NCBI GenBank assembly: GCA_944342015.1
Contig: CALVMC010000003.1
Coordinates: 91,926-155,925, forward strand
Direction: 5' to 3'
Length of the DNA stretch: 64,000 nucleotides
Origin: an uncultured Clostridia bacterium
Lineage (GTDB): Bacteria; Bacillota; Clostridia; Christensenellales; CALVMC01
The notes under the pieces are model-generated. The model was not told the origin of the DNA. It did not search any database and was given only the letters and a program-made list of their open reading frames with translations. The position numbers were made by a program, and so were the translations under genes. This document shows positions 46,920 through 54,978 of the stretch, piece after piece (within the stretch, counting starts at the first letter, position 1; each line of letters begins with the position of its first letter).

Positions 46920-47522
46920 ATGAATGTTGTATTTATAGTTCTTGTGACGGCGTCTTTGATTATGCTCTGTACGGTATCGCCGGAAAGTGCGATAACGGTA
47001 ATGCTTAACGGGGTAAGCGGTTCTATTCAGCTTGCCCTTAAACTCTGCGCAATTTACGCAGTATGGGTATCGGTGCTTTCGATTATGGAAAAAACAAATA
47101 TGACAAACGGGCTTTACAGACTGCTGAGACCGCTTTGCAAAAAACTCTTCAAAGGCGAAAGCGACAAGGCCTACGAGTATATATCCATGAATCTTGCGAC
47201 AAATCTTCTCGGAATGGGCGGTGCGGCAACTCCTATGGGAATAAAAGCCGTGGAAGAAATGTCGAAAGGCAAAGACAAGGCAAGCGATAACCTTATACTT
47301 TTTACGGTAATAAACGCAACTTCCATACAGCTTCTCCCTATGACTATAATATCGCTTAGGGCTGCGGCAGGCTCGTCTACCGCATCGGATATAATAATTC
47401 CGAGTCTTATCGCAACCGCATGTACTACCCTTATCGGCGGTCTTTTATGTTTTGTTTTAAGGGGAATAAAAAGAAAAAATAAAAATAAACCGAACGAAAA
47501 ACCGTTATACGATAAACATTAA
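46920..47522 (+). CDS. spmA: Spore maturation protein A
   Basis: A 200-residue membrane protein of the nucleoside-recognition (Gate) family, needed for spore core dehydration in Bacillus. Typical stretches are LKLCAIYAVWVSVLSIMEKT, LATNLLGMGGAATPMGIKA and FTVINATSIQLLPMTIISLR. Four or five membrane segments. A stop lies 15 bases upstream in frame, so ATG 46920 is the first start; its nearest GAGG is 16 bases away, so initiation must be weak or leaderless. TTAATA and TATACTA 18 bases apart (46884..46914) recall forespore promoters, a loose match. Confidence 0.9.
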   Translation: MNVVFIVLVTASLIMLCTVSPESAITVMLNGVSGSIQLALKLCAIYAVWVSVLSIMEKTNMTNGLYRLLRPLCKKLFKGESDKAYEYISMNLATNLLGMGGAATPMGIKAVEEMSKGKDKASDNLILFTVINATSIQLLPMTIISLRAAAGSSTASDIIIPSLIATACTTLIGGLLCFVLRGIKRKNKNKPNEKPLYDKH

Positions 47523-47608
47523 AACCCAATTAAAGTAAAGCCTTATAAACCTTTAATAAATAAAGTCATTCAAACTTGTGCTAAGTTTAAAATATAAAAG
47601 GGAATGGA

Positions 47609-48115
47609 ATGAGTAACTATATAGTCCCCGTATTAATTATCGGCGTAATTATTTATGCCGTAATAAAAAAAGTCAATGTATACGATTCCTTCACCGAAGG
47701 CACGAAATCCGCTCTTATTCTCGTATTCAATATCTTTCCGTATATTGCGGTAATACTTATGTGCGTGGAACTGTTCAAAGTCAGCGGACTTGCTAAGATT
47801 GCGGTGCAATGGTTGGAGCCTTTTTTTACCTTTCTCGGAATGCCTTCGGAACTTGCGGAAATAGTACTTATAAAACCTTTAAGCGGAAACGGTTCTCTTG
47901 CTCTTCTCGAAGAGGTTTTCAACGAATACGGCCCCGACAGTTACATAGCGCGCTGTGCGGCGGTAATAGTAGGCTCGTCAGAAACTCTGTTTTATATAAC
48001 CGCCGTCTATTTCAGTACCGTTAAAATAAAAAAACTGCGATATGCTATTCCCGTTGCTCTTTTTGCAAGTTTTGCGGGAGCGGTAATCGCTTGCTTTATA
48101 TGCAGATTTATTTGA
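47609..48115 (+). CDS. spmB: Spore maturation protein B
   Basis: A 168-residue partner of SpmA from the same family. The central LVFNIFPYIAVILMCVELFK, the LIKPLSGNGSLALL motif and VGSSETLFYITAVYFS are diagnostic. Four membrane segments. RBS GGGAATGGAATG. It follows spmA by 86 bases, presumably in one operon. Confidence 0.92.
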   Translation: MSNYIVPVLIIGVIIYAVIKKVNVYDSFTEGTKSALILVFNIFPYIAVILMCVELFKVSGLAKIAVQWLEPFFTFLGMPSELAEIVLIKPLSGNGSLALLEEVFNEYGPDSYIARCAAVIVGSSETLFYITAVYFSTVKIKKLRYAIPVALFASFAGAVIACFICRFI

Positions 48116-48265
48116 GTATTTAAAATTTGCCTTTCTTCTTTAATTTAATATCCTTTTTTGCGGATTTAAGAAAGTTTTATTTATCGGATAAAATTCTTAT
48201 TTTATTAAACCCTCTTGAAAATTTAATAATTTAAATTCCCTATATTTTTTTCATACTTTAAAAAA

Positions 48266-48294
48266 TTGCTTTTTTATTGTGTAAATGATAAAAT
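48266..48294 (+). promoter_or_regulatory. Promoter for mrnC-thyX-rlmB
   Basis: TTGCTT (48266..48271), 17-base spacer, TAAAAT (48289..48294), with a leader of about 90 bases to the TTG start codon. The remaining intergenic DNA after spmB is A+T-rich without features. Confidence 0.5.
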
Positions 48295-48390
48295 TACTAT
48301 AACCGAAATTAAAGCATTCAGATAAATTTCATCTCTGCTTTTTCGATATATAAATCGGAAAAGACACAAGGTTTTGCAAGGAGCAAAAAG

Positions 48391-48813
48391 TTGAACGATA
48401 AAAATTTTCCTTATATAAATCCGATAAGCGAAGAACAAGCGGAAGGTTTTAATCCCTTGGTTCTTGCATTTATCGGCGACAGCGTTCAAACCCTTTATGT
48501 AAGAAGCAAACTTGCTCTTTCCTCTACCAAAAAAGCCGGCGCTTTGCATGTTATGACTTCCAAAGAAATAAACGCAGGCGCACAGGCGGAAAAATTAAAA
48601 AAAATATACCCCTTGCTTAGCGAAAAAGAAATCGCTATTTTCAAGCGCACCCGTAACAGCAAGGTAACCACTCCCGCAAAACACGCAAGCATAGCGGACT
48701 ATAAAACCGCAAGCGGATACGAAGCCGTGCTCGGATATCTGTTTATTACAGGTCAGGAAGAAAGACTTTCATATCTTCTCGAAAAAACTACGGACTGCAA
48801 AACCGAACACTGA
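48391..48813 (+). CDS. mrnC: Mini-ribonuclease III
   Basis: A 140-residue RNase III-like domain without a double-stranded-RNA-binding domain. It trims 23S rRNA precursors. Catalytic-site stretches are LAFIGDSVQTLYVR (Asp about 30) and SGYEAVLGYLF (Glu about 110). The start is TTG at 48391, after CAAGGAGC. In Bacillota mrnC precedes rlmB and sigH, as here. Confidence 0.92.
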   Translation: MNDKNFPYINPISEEQAEGFNPLVLAFIGDSVQTLYVRSKLALSSTKKAGALHVMTSKEINAGAQAEKLKKIYPLLSEKEIAIFKRTRNSKVTTPAKHASIADYKTASGYEAVLGYLFITGQEERLSYLLEKTTDCKTEH

Positions 48814-48975
48814 AACAGAATAAATCCGTATATTTTGAAATATTAAGTTTTTTTATAACTTAAAACTATAAAGCACGATTGAATAAAAAAGAAAAAATTC
48901 AACGATTTATTCTATGGCAAAACAGCCATACAAAACTGCGAGCCGTTAACAAATTAAATCGTAAAGGAAGGAAAA

Positions 48976-49698
48976 ATGGGACAGGTCAAACCGAAAGTAG
49001 AACTTTTAAGATACACAAGCGAGCCAGAAAAGGCTATTGCGCTTGCCGCAAAACTTTGTTACTCGGACGCCGATATCGAAAAACTCAAACAAGGCGTCGA
49101 CAGTTCGGATACTGAAAAATTTATATCGAATCTTCTTACATTCGGACATCTTTCCCCTATCGAACACGCAAGTTTCACTTTCGGAATAGAAGGGGTATCG
49201 AGAAGTTTTCTCGCTCAGATTACAAGACACAGAATAGCGAGTTTTTCCGTTAAGTCCCAAAGATATGTAAAAGAAGGCGACGAATTCAATTATGTCATCC
49301 CGCCCGAAATAGAAAATCTCGGAAAGGAAAAGAAAGAACTTTTTATCTCACAAATGGACACTATGGCAAAATGGTATTCAGAGTGGATTAAGGAACTCGG
49401 AAACAAAGGGGAAAAAAGCAACGAAGACGCAAGATTCGTTCTTCCCAACGCCGCCGAAACGAAAATGATTATAACCATGAACGCAAGAGAGCTTATGCAC
49501 TTTTTCAATCTGCGTTGCTGTTTCAGAGCACAGTGGGAAATAAGAGAAGTTGCCTGGCAAATGCTTAAACATTGCATAAAAGTCGCTCCGGTTCTTTTTA
49601 AGAATGCAGGTCCCGGCTGTCTTTCAGGTCCTTGTCCCGAAGGCAAAATGTGCTGCAAAAAACAAGAGGAAGTTAAAAAGTTAAGGGAGAAATTATGA
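48976..49698 (+). CDS. thyX: FAD-dependent thymidylate synthase
   Basis: A 240-residue flavin-dependent synthase that makes dTMP from dUMP, NADPH and methylene-tetrahydrofolate. The ThyX motif RHRxxSxxxxSxRY reads RHRIASFSVKSQRY at about 79-92, and FNLRCCFRAQWEIRE near 175-189 holds the FAD/dUMP-binding Arg. A Cys-rich C-terminus (CLSGPCPEGKMCCKK) is present. RBS AAGGAAGG. It overlaps rlmB by 4 bases, taking the place that yacP has in Bacillus. Confidence 0.95.
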   Translation: MGQVKPKVELLRYTSEPEKAIALAAKLCYSDADIEKLKQGVDSSDTEKFISNLLTFGHLSPIEHASFTFGIEGVSRSFLAQITRHRIASFSVKSQRYVKEGDEFNYVIPPEIENLGKEKKELFISQMDTMAKWYSEWIKELGNKGEKSNEDARFVLPNAAETKMIITMNARELMHFFNLRCCFRAQWEIREVAWQMLKHCIKVAPVLFKNAGPGCLSGPCPEGKMCCKKQEEVKKLREKL

Positions 49699-50405
49699 TA
49701 GTAGCGGGAAAAAACGCAGTAAAAGAATGTATCAAAAGCAAAAGGGCTTTAAAGGTACATATAATAAAAAACTCGTCCGATAAAGATTATAAGGAAATAG
49801 CAGAGCTTTGCAAAAACTCGGATATCAAGGTTTTTTACGAGGACAGAGAGGAACTCGACAGACTTTCGCAAGGAATGAGACATCAAGGGGTAGTTGCAAA
49901 AACGCCCGATTTTCAATACTGTGACGAAAAAGAAATAATCGACGATTGTAAAAACAAAGGCTTTATGCTTTTAATCGACGAAGTAAGCGACCCGCATAAT
50001 TTCGGAAACATAATAAGAACCGCAGAGTGTGCGGGCTGTTGCGGAATAATCATACCGAAGCACAGAACCTGCGAAGTTACGGAAACGGTTATTAAGGTTT
50101 CCGTCGGCGCCTGCTTTCATGTAAAGATAGCAAAAACGGGAAACATTAACGATTTTATAAGAAAGATAAAAGACGAGTTTATAGAAGTTTACGCTCTCGA
50201 TATGGACGGCGAAAATATTTATGAAACACACCTTGCGACAAGTTGCGCATTTATAATAGGTTCGGAAGGGTTTGGGGTAAAAAAACTTACCGCATCGCTT
50301 GCCGACAAAAAACTTTCCATTCCGCAAAAGGGCTCGATTAACAGTCTGAACGCAGCAAACGCAGCAGCCGTCGCCATGTACGAGTATGTAAGACAGCACG
50401 AATAA
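49695..50405 (+). CDS. rlmB: 23S rRNA (guanosine(2251)-2'-O)-methyltransferase
   Basis: A 236-residue SPOUT methyltransferase of the TrmH/RlmB group. N-terminal L30e-like substrate-binding domain with RQGVVAK-like MRHQGVVAKTP; catalytic part with DEVSDPHNFGNIIRTAECAG (Asn-Arg), IIGSEGFGVKKL and IPQKGSINSLNAANAAAVAMYE, the three SPOUT motifs. RlmB was chosen over other TrmH members for its length and its mrnC neighbourhood. Confidence 0.9.
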   Translation: MIVAGKNAVKECIKSKRALKVHIIKNSSDKDYKEIAELCKNSDIKVFYEDREELDRLSQGMRHQGVVAKTPDFQYCDEKEIIDDCKNKGFMLLIDEVSDPHNFGNIIRTAECAGCCGIIIPKHRTCEVTETVIKVSVGACFHVKIAKTGNINDFIRKIKDEFIEVYALDMDGENIYETHLATSCAFIIGSEGFGVKKLTASLADKKLSIPQKGSINSLNAANAAAVAMYEYVRQHE

Positions 50406-50547
50406 AATCAAAAGTTTATCGTTTAGTAAACAGTTATATACTGAAAATTTAAACCGATTAGATTTTAAAATTATTGAAATTTTATAACTCAAATTTTAAA
50501 TTCAATCGCTTAAATTACAGAATTTTGCTTGCGCAAGTTATTGAAAT

Positions 50548-51135
50548 ATGGAAAAATTCGAAAAGAAAGATAATCTTAATACCCTTACGGACGAAGAACT
50601 TTGCAGTCTTTACCAAAAAGGAATAATAGAAGCCTTTCAGATAATATCGGAAAGGTACAGACCTCTTTTGAAAAAGGTAATAAGACCATACTTTCTTGTC
50701 GGCGCAACGGACGAAGACCTTTTTCAGGAAGCCTTTATTACCCTTTATAAAACGGCTGTGAATTTCAAGACGGAAAAAAACAAGTCTTTTAAATCCTACG
50801 CAATGACTTCTGTAAGAAATAAAATCGTGGATACGATAAGAGAGTACAATAACTGCAAAAGTATCCCCCTTAAATACTACACTTCGATAGAAAACGCAGA
50901 AGAAATACTCTCCTGCGCTCCCGAAGACCTTGTTATAGAAGAAGAGACGAGAAACGGACTTATCGAAAAGATAAACAACATTTCTTCCCCGAAAGAAAAA
51001 AAAATAGTAGACCTGTTTTTAAAAGGTCTCACCTATTCGGAAATTGCCGAAAAGCTGGGATTTAATATCAAAACCGTTTATAACTCAATTGCAAGAATAA
51101 AATTCAAACTTTCGGAAAACCATAAAAGAGCATGA
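50548..51135 (+). CDS. sigH: Sigma-70 family factor, SigH-like
   Basis: A 195-residue sigma factor with regions 2 and 4 only. Region 2 has ATDEDLFQEAFITLYKTAVNF, region 4 ends in GLTYSEIAEKLGFNIKTVYN, a clear helix-turn-helix. Size and position after mrnC-rlmB fit SigH, the entry factor for sporulation. The start codon has only a poor ribosome site (TTGAAAT), so expression may be low or regulated. It may have its own promoter in the 142-base A+T-rich gap. Confidence 0.8.
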   Translation: MEKFEKKDNLNTLTDEELCSLYQKGIIEAFQIISERYRPLLKKVIRPYFLVGATDEDLFQEAFITLYKTAVNFKTEKNKSFKSYAMTSVRNKIVDTIREYNNCKSIPLKYYTSIENAEEILSCAPEDLVIEEETRNGLIEKINNISSPKEKKIVDLFLKGLTYSEIAEKLGFNIKTVYNSIARIKFKLSENHKRA

Positions 51136-51246
51136 TTGGATTTTAACGATATCTTTTATGTTCCTTAAACATTGATAAAATCTTTGAATACCGTTTTAAA
51201 TTTTAAATAAAATTTTTATAAATTATTAAAAACAAAAATATTTATC

Positions 51247-51945
51247 TCAATCGAAGCTGTCTTTTAAAATGCTTACCGCTCCGCTTGCTATGTATCTTGC
51301 GAGTGTTTTTTGATAATCTATGCTTATTAAATTTCTTTCGTCATCGGCGTTTGAGAGAAATCCGCACTCTATTATAATGGAAACATAATTTGTGCACTTG
51401 GTTATATAATAGTCGCCTTTTTGCGGGGAAAGATTTCTTCCTATTTCATCGTTGTTTAAATGGGTGTTAAGTATTTCCTGCATAACGGTTGCCGCCTTTT
51501 CGCCTTTTAAGGTGTCATCGTAGAAAACCTGTATTCCCCTTCGTTCGGAACTTATCCATTTGTTTGCATGGATACTTATGACAAGGTCGGGCTTGCTTTT
51601 TAAAATTATATCACGCCTTGCTTCCATATCCCTTTTTTTGAATCCGCCAACGGCTTCTCCGTAGAGTCCGTCTTTGTTTTCTCTTGTCATAACGACTTTG
51701 ATATTGTTTTTTTCGAGTTCCCTTTTAAGGATTTTCGATACCGAAAGATTTATATCGCTTTCCTTTATACCCGTTCTTCCGACAACTCCGCCGTCAACTC
51801 CGCCGTGTCCTGCGTCTATTACAACCGTTCCTATTTTTTCTTCGGCGGCGGCTGTTATAGTTCCGTAAATTCCGAGCGGCAAACTTATTAAAAACGCCAA
51901 TATTAAAATCACGGCAATTATCTGTTTTTTGGTGATTATATACAC
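51247..51945 (-). CDS. cwlD: N-acetylmuramoyl-L-alanine amidase CwlD
   Basis: A 232-residue amidase_3 enzyme with an N-terminal membrane anchor (about 8-32). The zinc site is DAGHGGVDGGVVG (His about 46), Glu in the GIKESDINLSVSK stretch, His in VISIHANKW and the catalytic Glu in IIIECGFLSNADDE. CwlD works with PdaA to make muramic-delta-lactam in spore cortex. The start is GTG after GGAGGGG. Single gene. Confidence 0.88.
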   Translation of the reverse strand: MYIITKKQIIAVILILAFLISLPLGIYGTITAAAEEKIGTVVIDAGHGGVDGGVVGRTGIKESDINLSVSKILKRELEKNNIKVVMTRENKDGLYGEAVGGFKKRDMEARRDIILKSKPDLVISIHANKWISSERRGIQVFYDDTLKGEKAATVMQEILNTHLNNDEIGRNLSPQKGDYYITKCTNYVSIIIECGFLSNADDERNLISIDYQKTLARYIASGAVSILKDSFD

Positions 51946-52064
51946 TTTTACCCCTCCGAAAGCCTTTAATGTATCCGCATAAATAATTAATTAAAATTCC
52001 TGTTTTGCTTGTCGAAATATGGAAAATATTCGTTTTTTATGCAAAAAATGCATAAATAGTCCAC

Positions 52065-52138
52065 TTATCCACCGATTTGTTCACATTTTGTGGACAGTTT
52101 ATTGAACATTGTGGACAAGTTCGGCTTTTTGTTGATAA
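52065..52138. other. Cluster of five DnaA-box-like sites beside A+T-rich DNA
   Basis: Compared with TTATCCACA: TTATCCACC (52065..52073, + strand, 8/9), TTGTTCACA (52077..52085, +, 7/9), CTGTCCACA (52089..52097, -, 7/9), TTGTCCACA (52110..52118, -, 8/9), TTATCAACA (52130..52138, -, 8/9). Spacings are 12, 12, 21 and 20 bp. An A+T-rich tract from 52139 to 52331 adjoins. This resembles an origin with its unwinding region, or a DnaA-titrating/regulatory cluster. dnaA and dnaN are not in the window. Confidence 0.55.
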
Positions 52139-52331
52139 GTTTTGCATAAAAATTTTATCTTGTTTAAATTTTATTCTAAGAAGTTTTTTTTATGATAAAA
52201 ACGGGAAATTTAAAATACCGGATTTTAAAAAAATTTATTCGTTTTTTATTTAATTTTTTCATTTTCTGCTGTTTAAATTTTCCTTTTCCGACTCGATTTT
52301 TTATTTTAAATCCGATTGACTTTTAAAAATA

Positions 52332-52360
52332 TTGACAAGCAAGGTTTTTAAATATATAAT
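52332..52360 (+). promoter_or_regulatory. Consensus sigma-A promoter for tRNA-Arg
   Basis: Perfect TTGACA (52332..52337), 17-base spacer, perfect TATAAT (52355..52360). It reads away from the DnaA-box cluster. Confidence 0.85.
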
Positions 52361-52366
52361 ATGCTT

Positions 52367-52560
52367 TGTTAAATCGTAAATCTTTACGGTTTATTTTCTC
52401 CTTTTTACCGAACGGAATATTCCGTCAGATTGAAAGGCTGCCGTGTCGAAGGGAAATCGGTTTTAAATAAAACATATCAGAACACGGAAAATTTATTATG
52501 CGCCGTCAACTCAATTATTCATCGGTGTGCGCAGCCGAAGATAAATCACAAATCGGATAT
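52367..52560 (+). other. Structured 194-base leader between promoter and tRNA-Arg
   Basis: No credible gene. It can form a CGTAAA/TTTACG hairpin (about 52375..52388), a perfect 14-base palindrome ACGGAATATTCCGT (52412..52425), and a CCGTGT/ACACGG arm (52441..52446 with 52482..52487) with an inner GTTTTA/TAAAAC arm (52460..52473). A G+C-richer segment before the tRNA can pair TGCGC with GCGCA. This could be a precursor spacer or an RNA of its own; I cannot assign it. Confidence 0.4.
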
Positions 52561-52637
52561 GCGCCCTTAGCTCAATTGGATAGAGCGTTGGTCTACGGAA
52601 CCAAAGGTTGGGGGTTCGACTCCCTTAGGGCGCGCCA
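52561..52637 (+). tRNA. tRNA-Arg (anticodon ACG)
   Basis: Acceptor stem GCGCCCT/AGGGCGC, anticodon stem TTGGT/ACCAA with loop CTACGGA, anticodon ACG at 52595..52597 (inosine after editing), T-loop GGTTCGACTCC, encoded CCA. A defence island begins just downstream. Confidence 0.96.
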
Positions 52638-52646
52638 AGCAGGAAT

Positions 52647-52681
52647 AAAACGAACCCTGAAAATTCAAGGTTCGTTTTTTT
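52647..52681 (+). terminator. Terminator of tRNA-Arg
   Basis: AAAACGAACC/GGTTCGTTTT outer stem with inner TGAA/TTCA, followed by TTTTTT. Confidence 0.9.
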
Positions 52682-52749
52682 CTTTGCAAAAGATTGCTTT
52701 GGAATAATTTTTATGATATAGAAATGTTACAATAACTCAAATAATTATT

Positions 52750-54978
52750 TTATTTATCAAACTCAATATTTTCCTCTGCTCTGGCATAAACATCAATACG
52801 TGCATCAATATTTATTCGATTCACAATTAGTCCTCGGAAATGACACATATTAATAAAATCATCTATACGATTCACTCCATTCATTTCTTTTAATGTAATA
52901 ACTACTCCAAATTGCATATCATGGTCGCGATTATATTTAAGCCTTTCCTTGATTTTTACACTCAATCCCCACAGACCAGCCCCGTATTTTTCTCTGGGTC
53001 TAGCGTTAGATTTTATAGTTTCACTAATATGTTTGATATTATCCCATTTTCGATACAATAAACGAGCGGGCCCCTCATATAAATATTTTCCTTCCACATC
53101 TTGAATATTATTATTTATTGGGTCAATTTTTACACCTTTCTTACCTTCACGTACTCTACCAAAATTAATATCCATTTCAGTATCCGTATAATCAACACCT
53201 TGTTTTCTTGAACAATTTGGGAAATAACACAATGTTGCCCTAGCAAAAAAAGGATGCTTATCATTGTATGTAGGCACAGGAATATTGTAATTATATGTTT
53301 CATATTTATCAATAGTTCCTGTCATAAAGAATTTAATCTCATCATCTTTTGATTTCAATATATCTGAAATTTTTATAGGAACAACTCCATATCCAACAGA
53401 ATGGGTTAAATTATCTTTTCTATTCCAATCTGCAGCAGAGTCTATAATAAGAGCTTTTGCAACCTCCCTTGTCATCCCCATATAATGGATTAAATATGCC
53501 AGTTTTCTTGCAATCCATGGTGCTGCAAAAGATGTTCCCTGAACTATCCCTTGTCCAACTGGAGTGCAAACTGTAATTCCATTGTCTCTATCACCTCCAT
53601 AATAACTTACATCTGGCTTATGAAAAAATGATAAAACCGGGCCAACTCTGGTATAAGAAGCGGGGGCACCACTTTCTTTTACAGAATTTACAACCAAAGA
53701 ATTTATAGAATCAGCCGGAGCTCCTATTCGCATATTTTCTTTTGCTCCAATTGGCTTATTGGTGCCAGCTACTACAAAAATAACATCGTACTCGCTTTGA
53801 ATTTTATCTAATTCTGCAGCTTCTGGAGATATAAAATTCTTATGAATTTCCATTACCGATCCAAGTGATAGATTCCATACCTTTATATCTCTATTTGCGG
53901 CAACTGCTGTGCGAATATTTTTTAGCACACTAAAAGAGCTAAATCTTCCATGAATAGCAACGCCAAAGTGCTTTACTCTAAATCTTCCACACTCATCATT
54001 CAAACCAGGATTAAATGAAGGTCCATCTACTATTATTGATGATACCTCTGTTCCATGATAATAATCTTTTAGCTCAATAGGAATATTTGGATCTAGCATA
54101 TTTTCATACTCTACCCAATCCTTAAAATAAACATCTTTATAAAATAAAGTATCTATTACTCCAATTATTGGTTCATTAGTTGGTGCAGGTATTTTTATAG
54201 TATTACTACTTATATTTGATACTTCATCTTTTGTTAAACAAGCAATATCACTTACTTGCATAGATACCAAATATGGAGCTTTTTCTTTTAAAATTTTATA
54301 TTGATTTGGGTTTAATAAAACCGTCGTATCATCAATTAAACCTGTCTCATATATTCTTATGCCTATTGATTCCAGTAATTCTATAGTTTTGCGTTTTGTT
54401 TTATATAAAGATACAATTGCAGGTTCATTTATATCATCTATGTTATCATCTATAGAAAATTTACTTACATAATAACAGTCTATTATTATTCTAATAAAAC
54501 TTGTAAGAGAAATGTCTCTCTTATCAAAATTTTTTAATTTATATAGATTTTCAATGTTTTCTTTTGTTATCTCTCCTCCGTATTTTGCTTGAACTATATC
54601 TCCGCATATAGATAATCTCCTTATAGCTTCTTTAAGTAAATCTAATGACATATAATACGCAAAAACATGTCTTATATCTTTTCCGTTACCTGTGAATCTA
54701 GCGCCACATATTAAATCATTTGCTTTTATGTAAGAAGTCCCAAAAAGACTTTTAATTCGATTACTCTTAGCAACAACTTTATTATAATATGCTGAGAACA
54801 AGGCTCCATCAATCAACGTGTTACTAATCCAATATTTTAGAATATCTTCTAGTTGTGATCTTAACTCAAAAATATGATTAGACATTACTCTCGCATCATT
54901 TGGCAAATTTTCAACTACATATCCCCTATTGTTCTTTTTATGTTCAAACTGACATTTCAATTGAAGTAGACTATTCAT
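52750..54978 (-). CDS. ietS: Subtilisin-like (S8) serine protease, IetS-like
   Basis: A 742-residue protein. The first 250 residues are a helical, otherwise unrecognised domain. The protease domain spans about 265-560 with the catalytic Asp in GVIDTL (276), His in YYHGTEVSS (308) and Ser in GTSFAAPWIA (483); the oxyanion Asn may be in AGTNKP (407). There is no signal peptide, so it acts in the cytoplasm. The C-terminal 180 residues are strand-rich. It overlaps the AAA ATPase gene by 8 bases. An AAA ATPase with a cytoplasmic subtilase is the composition of IetAS, a phage-defence system that was first seen as a plasmid incompatibility pair. Confidence 0.87.
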   Translation of the reverse strand: MNSLLQLKCQFEHKKNNRGYVVENLPNDARVMSNHIFELRSQLEDILKYWISNTLIDGALFSAYYNKVVAKSNRIKSLFGTSYIKANDLICGARFTGNGKDIRHVFAYYMSLDLLKEAIRRLSICGDIVQAKYGGEITKENIENLYKLKNFDKRDISLTSFIRIIIDCYYVSKFSIDDNIDDINEPAIVSLYKTKRKTIELLESIGIRIYETGLIDDTTVLLNPNQYKILKEKAPYLVSMQVSDIACLTKDEVSNISSNTIKIPAPTNEPIIGVIDTLFYKDVYFKDWVEYENMLDPNIPIELKDYYHGTEVSSIIVDGPSFNPGLNDECGRFRVKHFGVAIHGRFSSFSVLKNIRTAVAANRDIKVWNLSLGSVMEIHKNFISPEAAELDKIQSEYDVIFVVAGTNKPIGAKENMRIGAPADSINSLVVNSVKESGAPASYTRVGPVLSFFHKPDVSYYGGDRDNGITVCTPVGQGIVQGTSFAAPWIARKLAYLIHYMGMTREVAKALIIDSAADWNRKDNLTHSVGYGVVPIKISDILKSKDDEIKFFMTGTIDKYETYNYNIPVPTYNDKHPFFARATLCYFPNCSRKQGVDYTDTEMDINFGRVREGKKGVKIDPINNNIQDVEGKYLYEGPARLLYRKWDNIKHISETIKSNARPREKYGAGLWGLSVKIKERLKYNRDHDMQFGVVITLKEMNGVNRIDDFINMCHFRGLIVNRINIDARIDVYARAEENIEFDK

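Noticed and set aside
52561..52637. tRNA-Arg 3' end as one half of an attL/attR pair
   Set aside because: No second copy of the last 20 bases of the tRNA could be found downstream in the window, so no attachment site is annotated.
52498..52707. A 69-codon plus-strand frame
   Set aside because: It lies across the complete tRNA-Arg gene and its terminator; not a gene.
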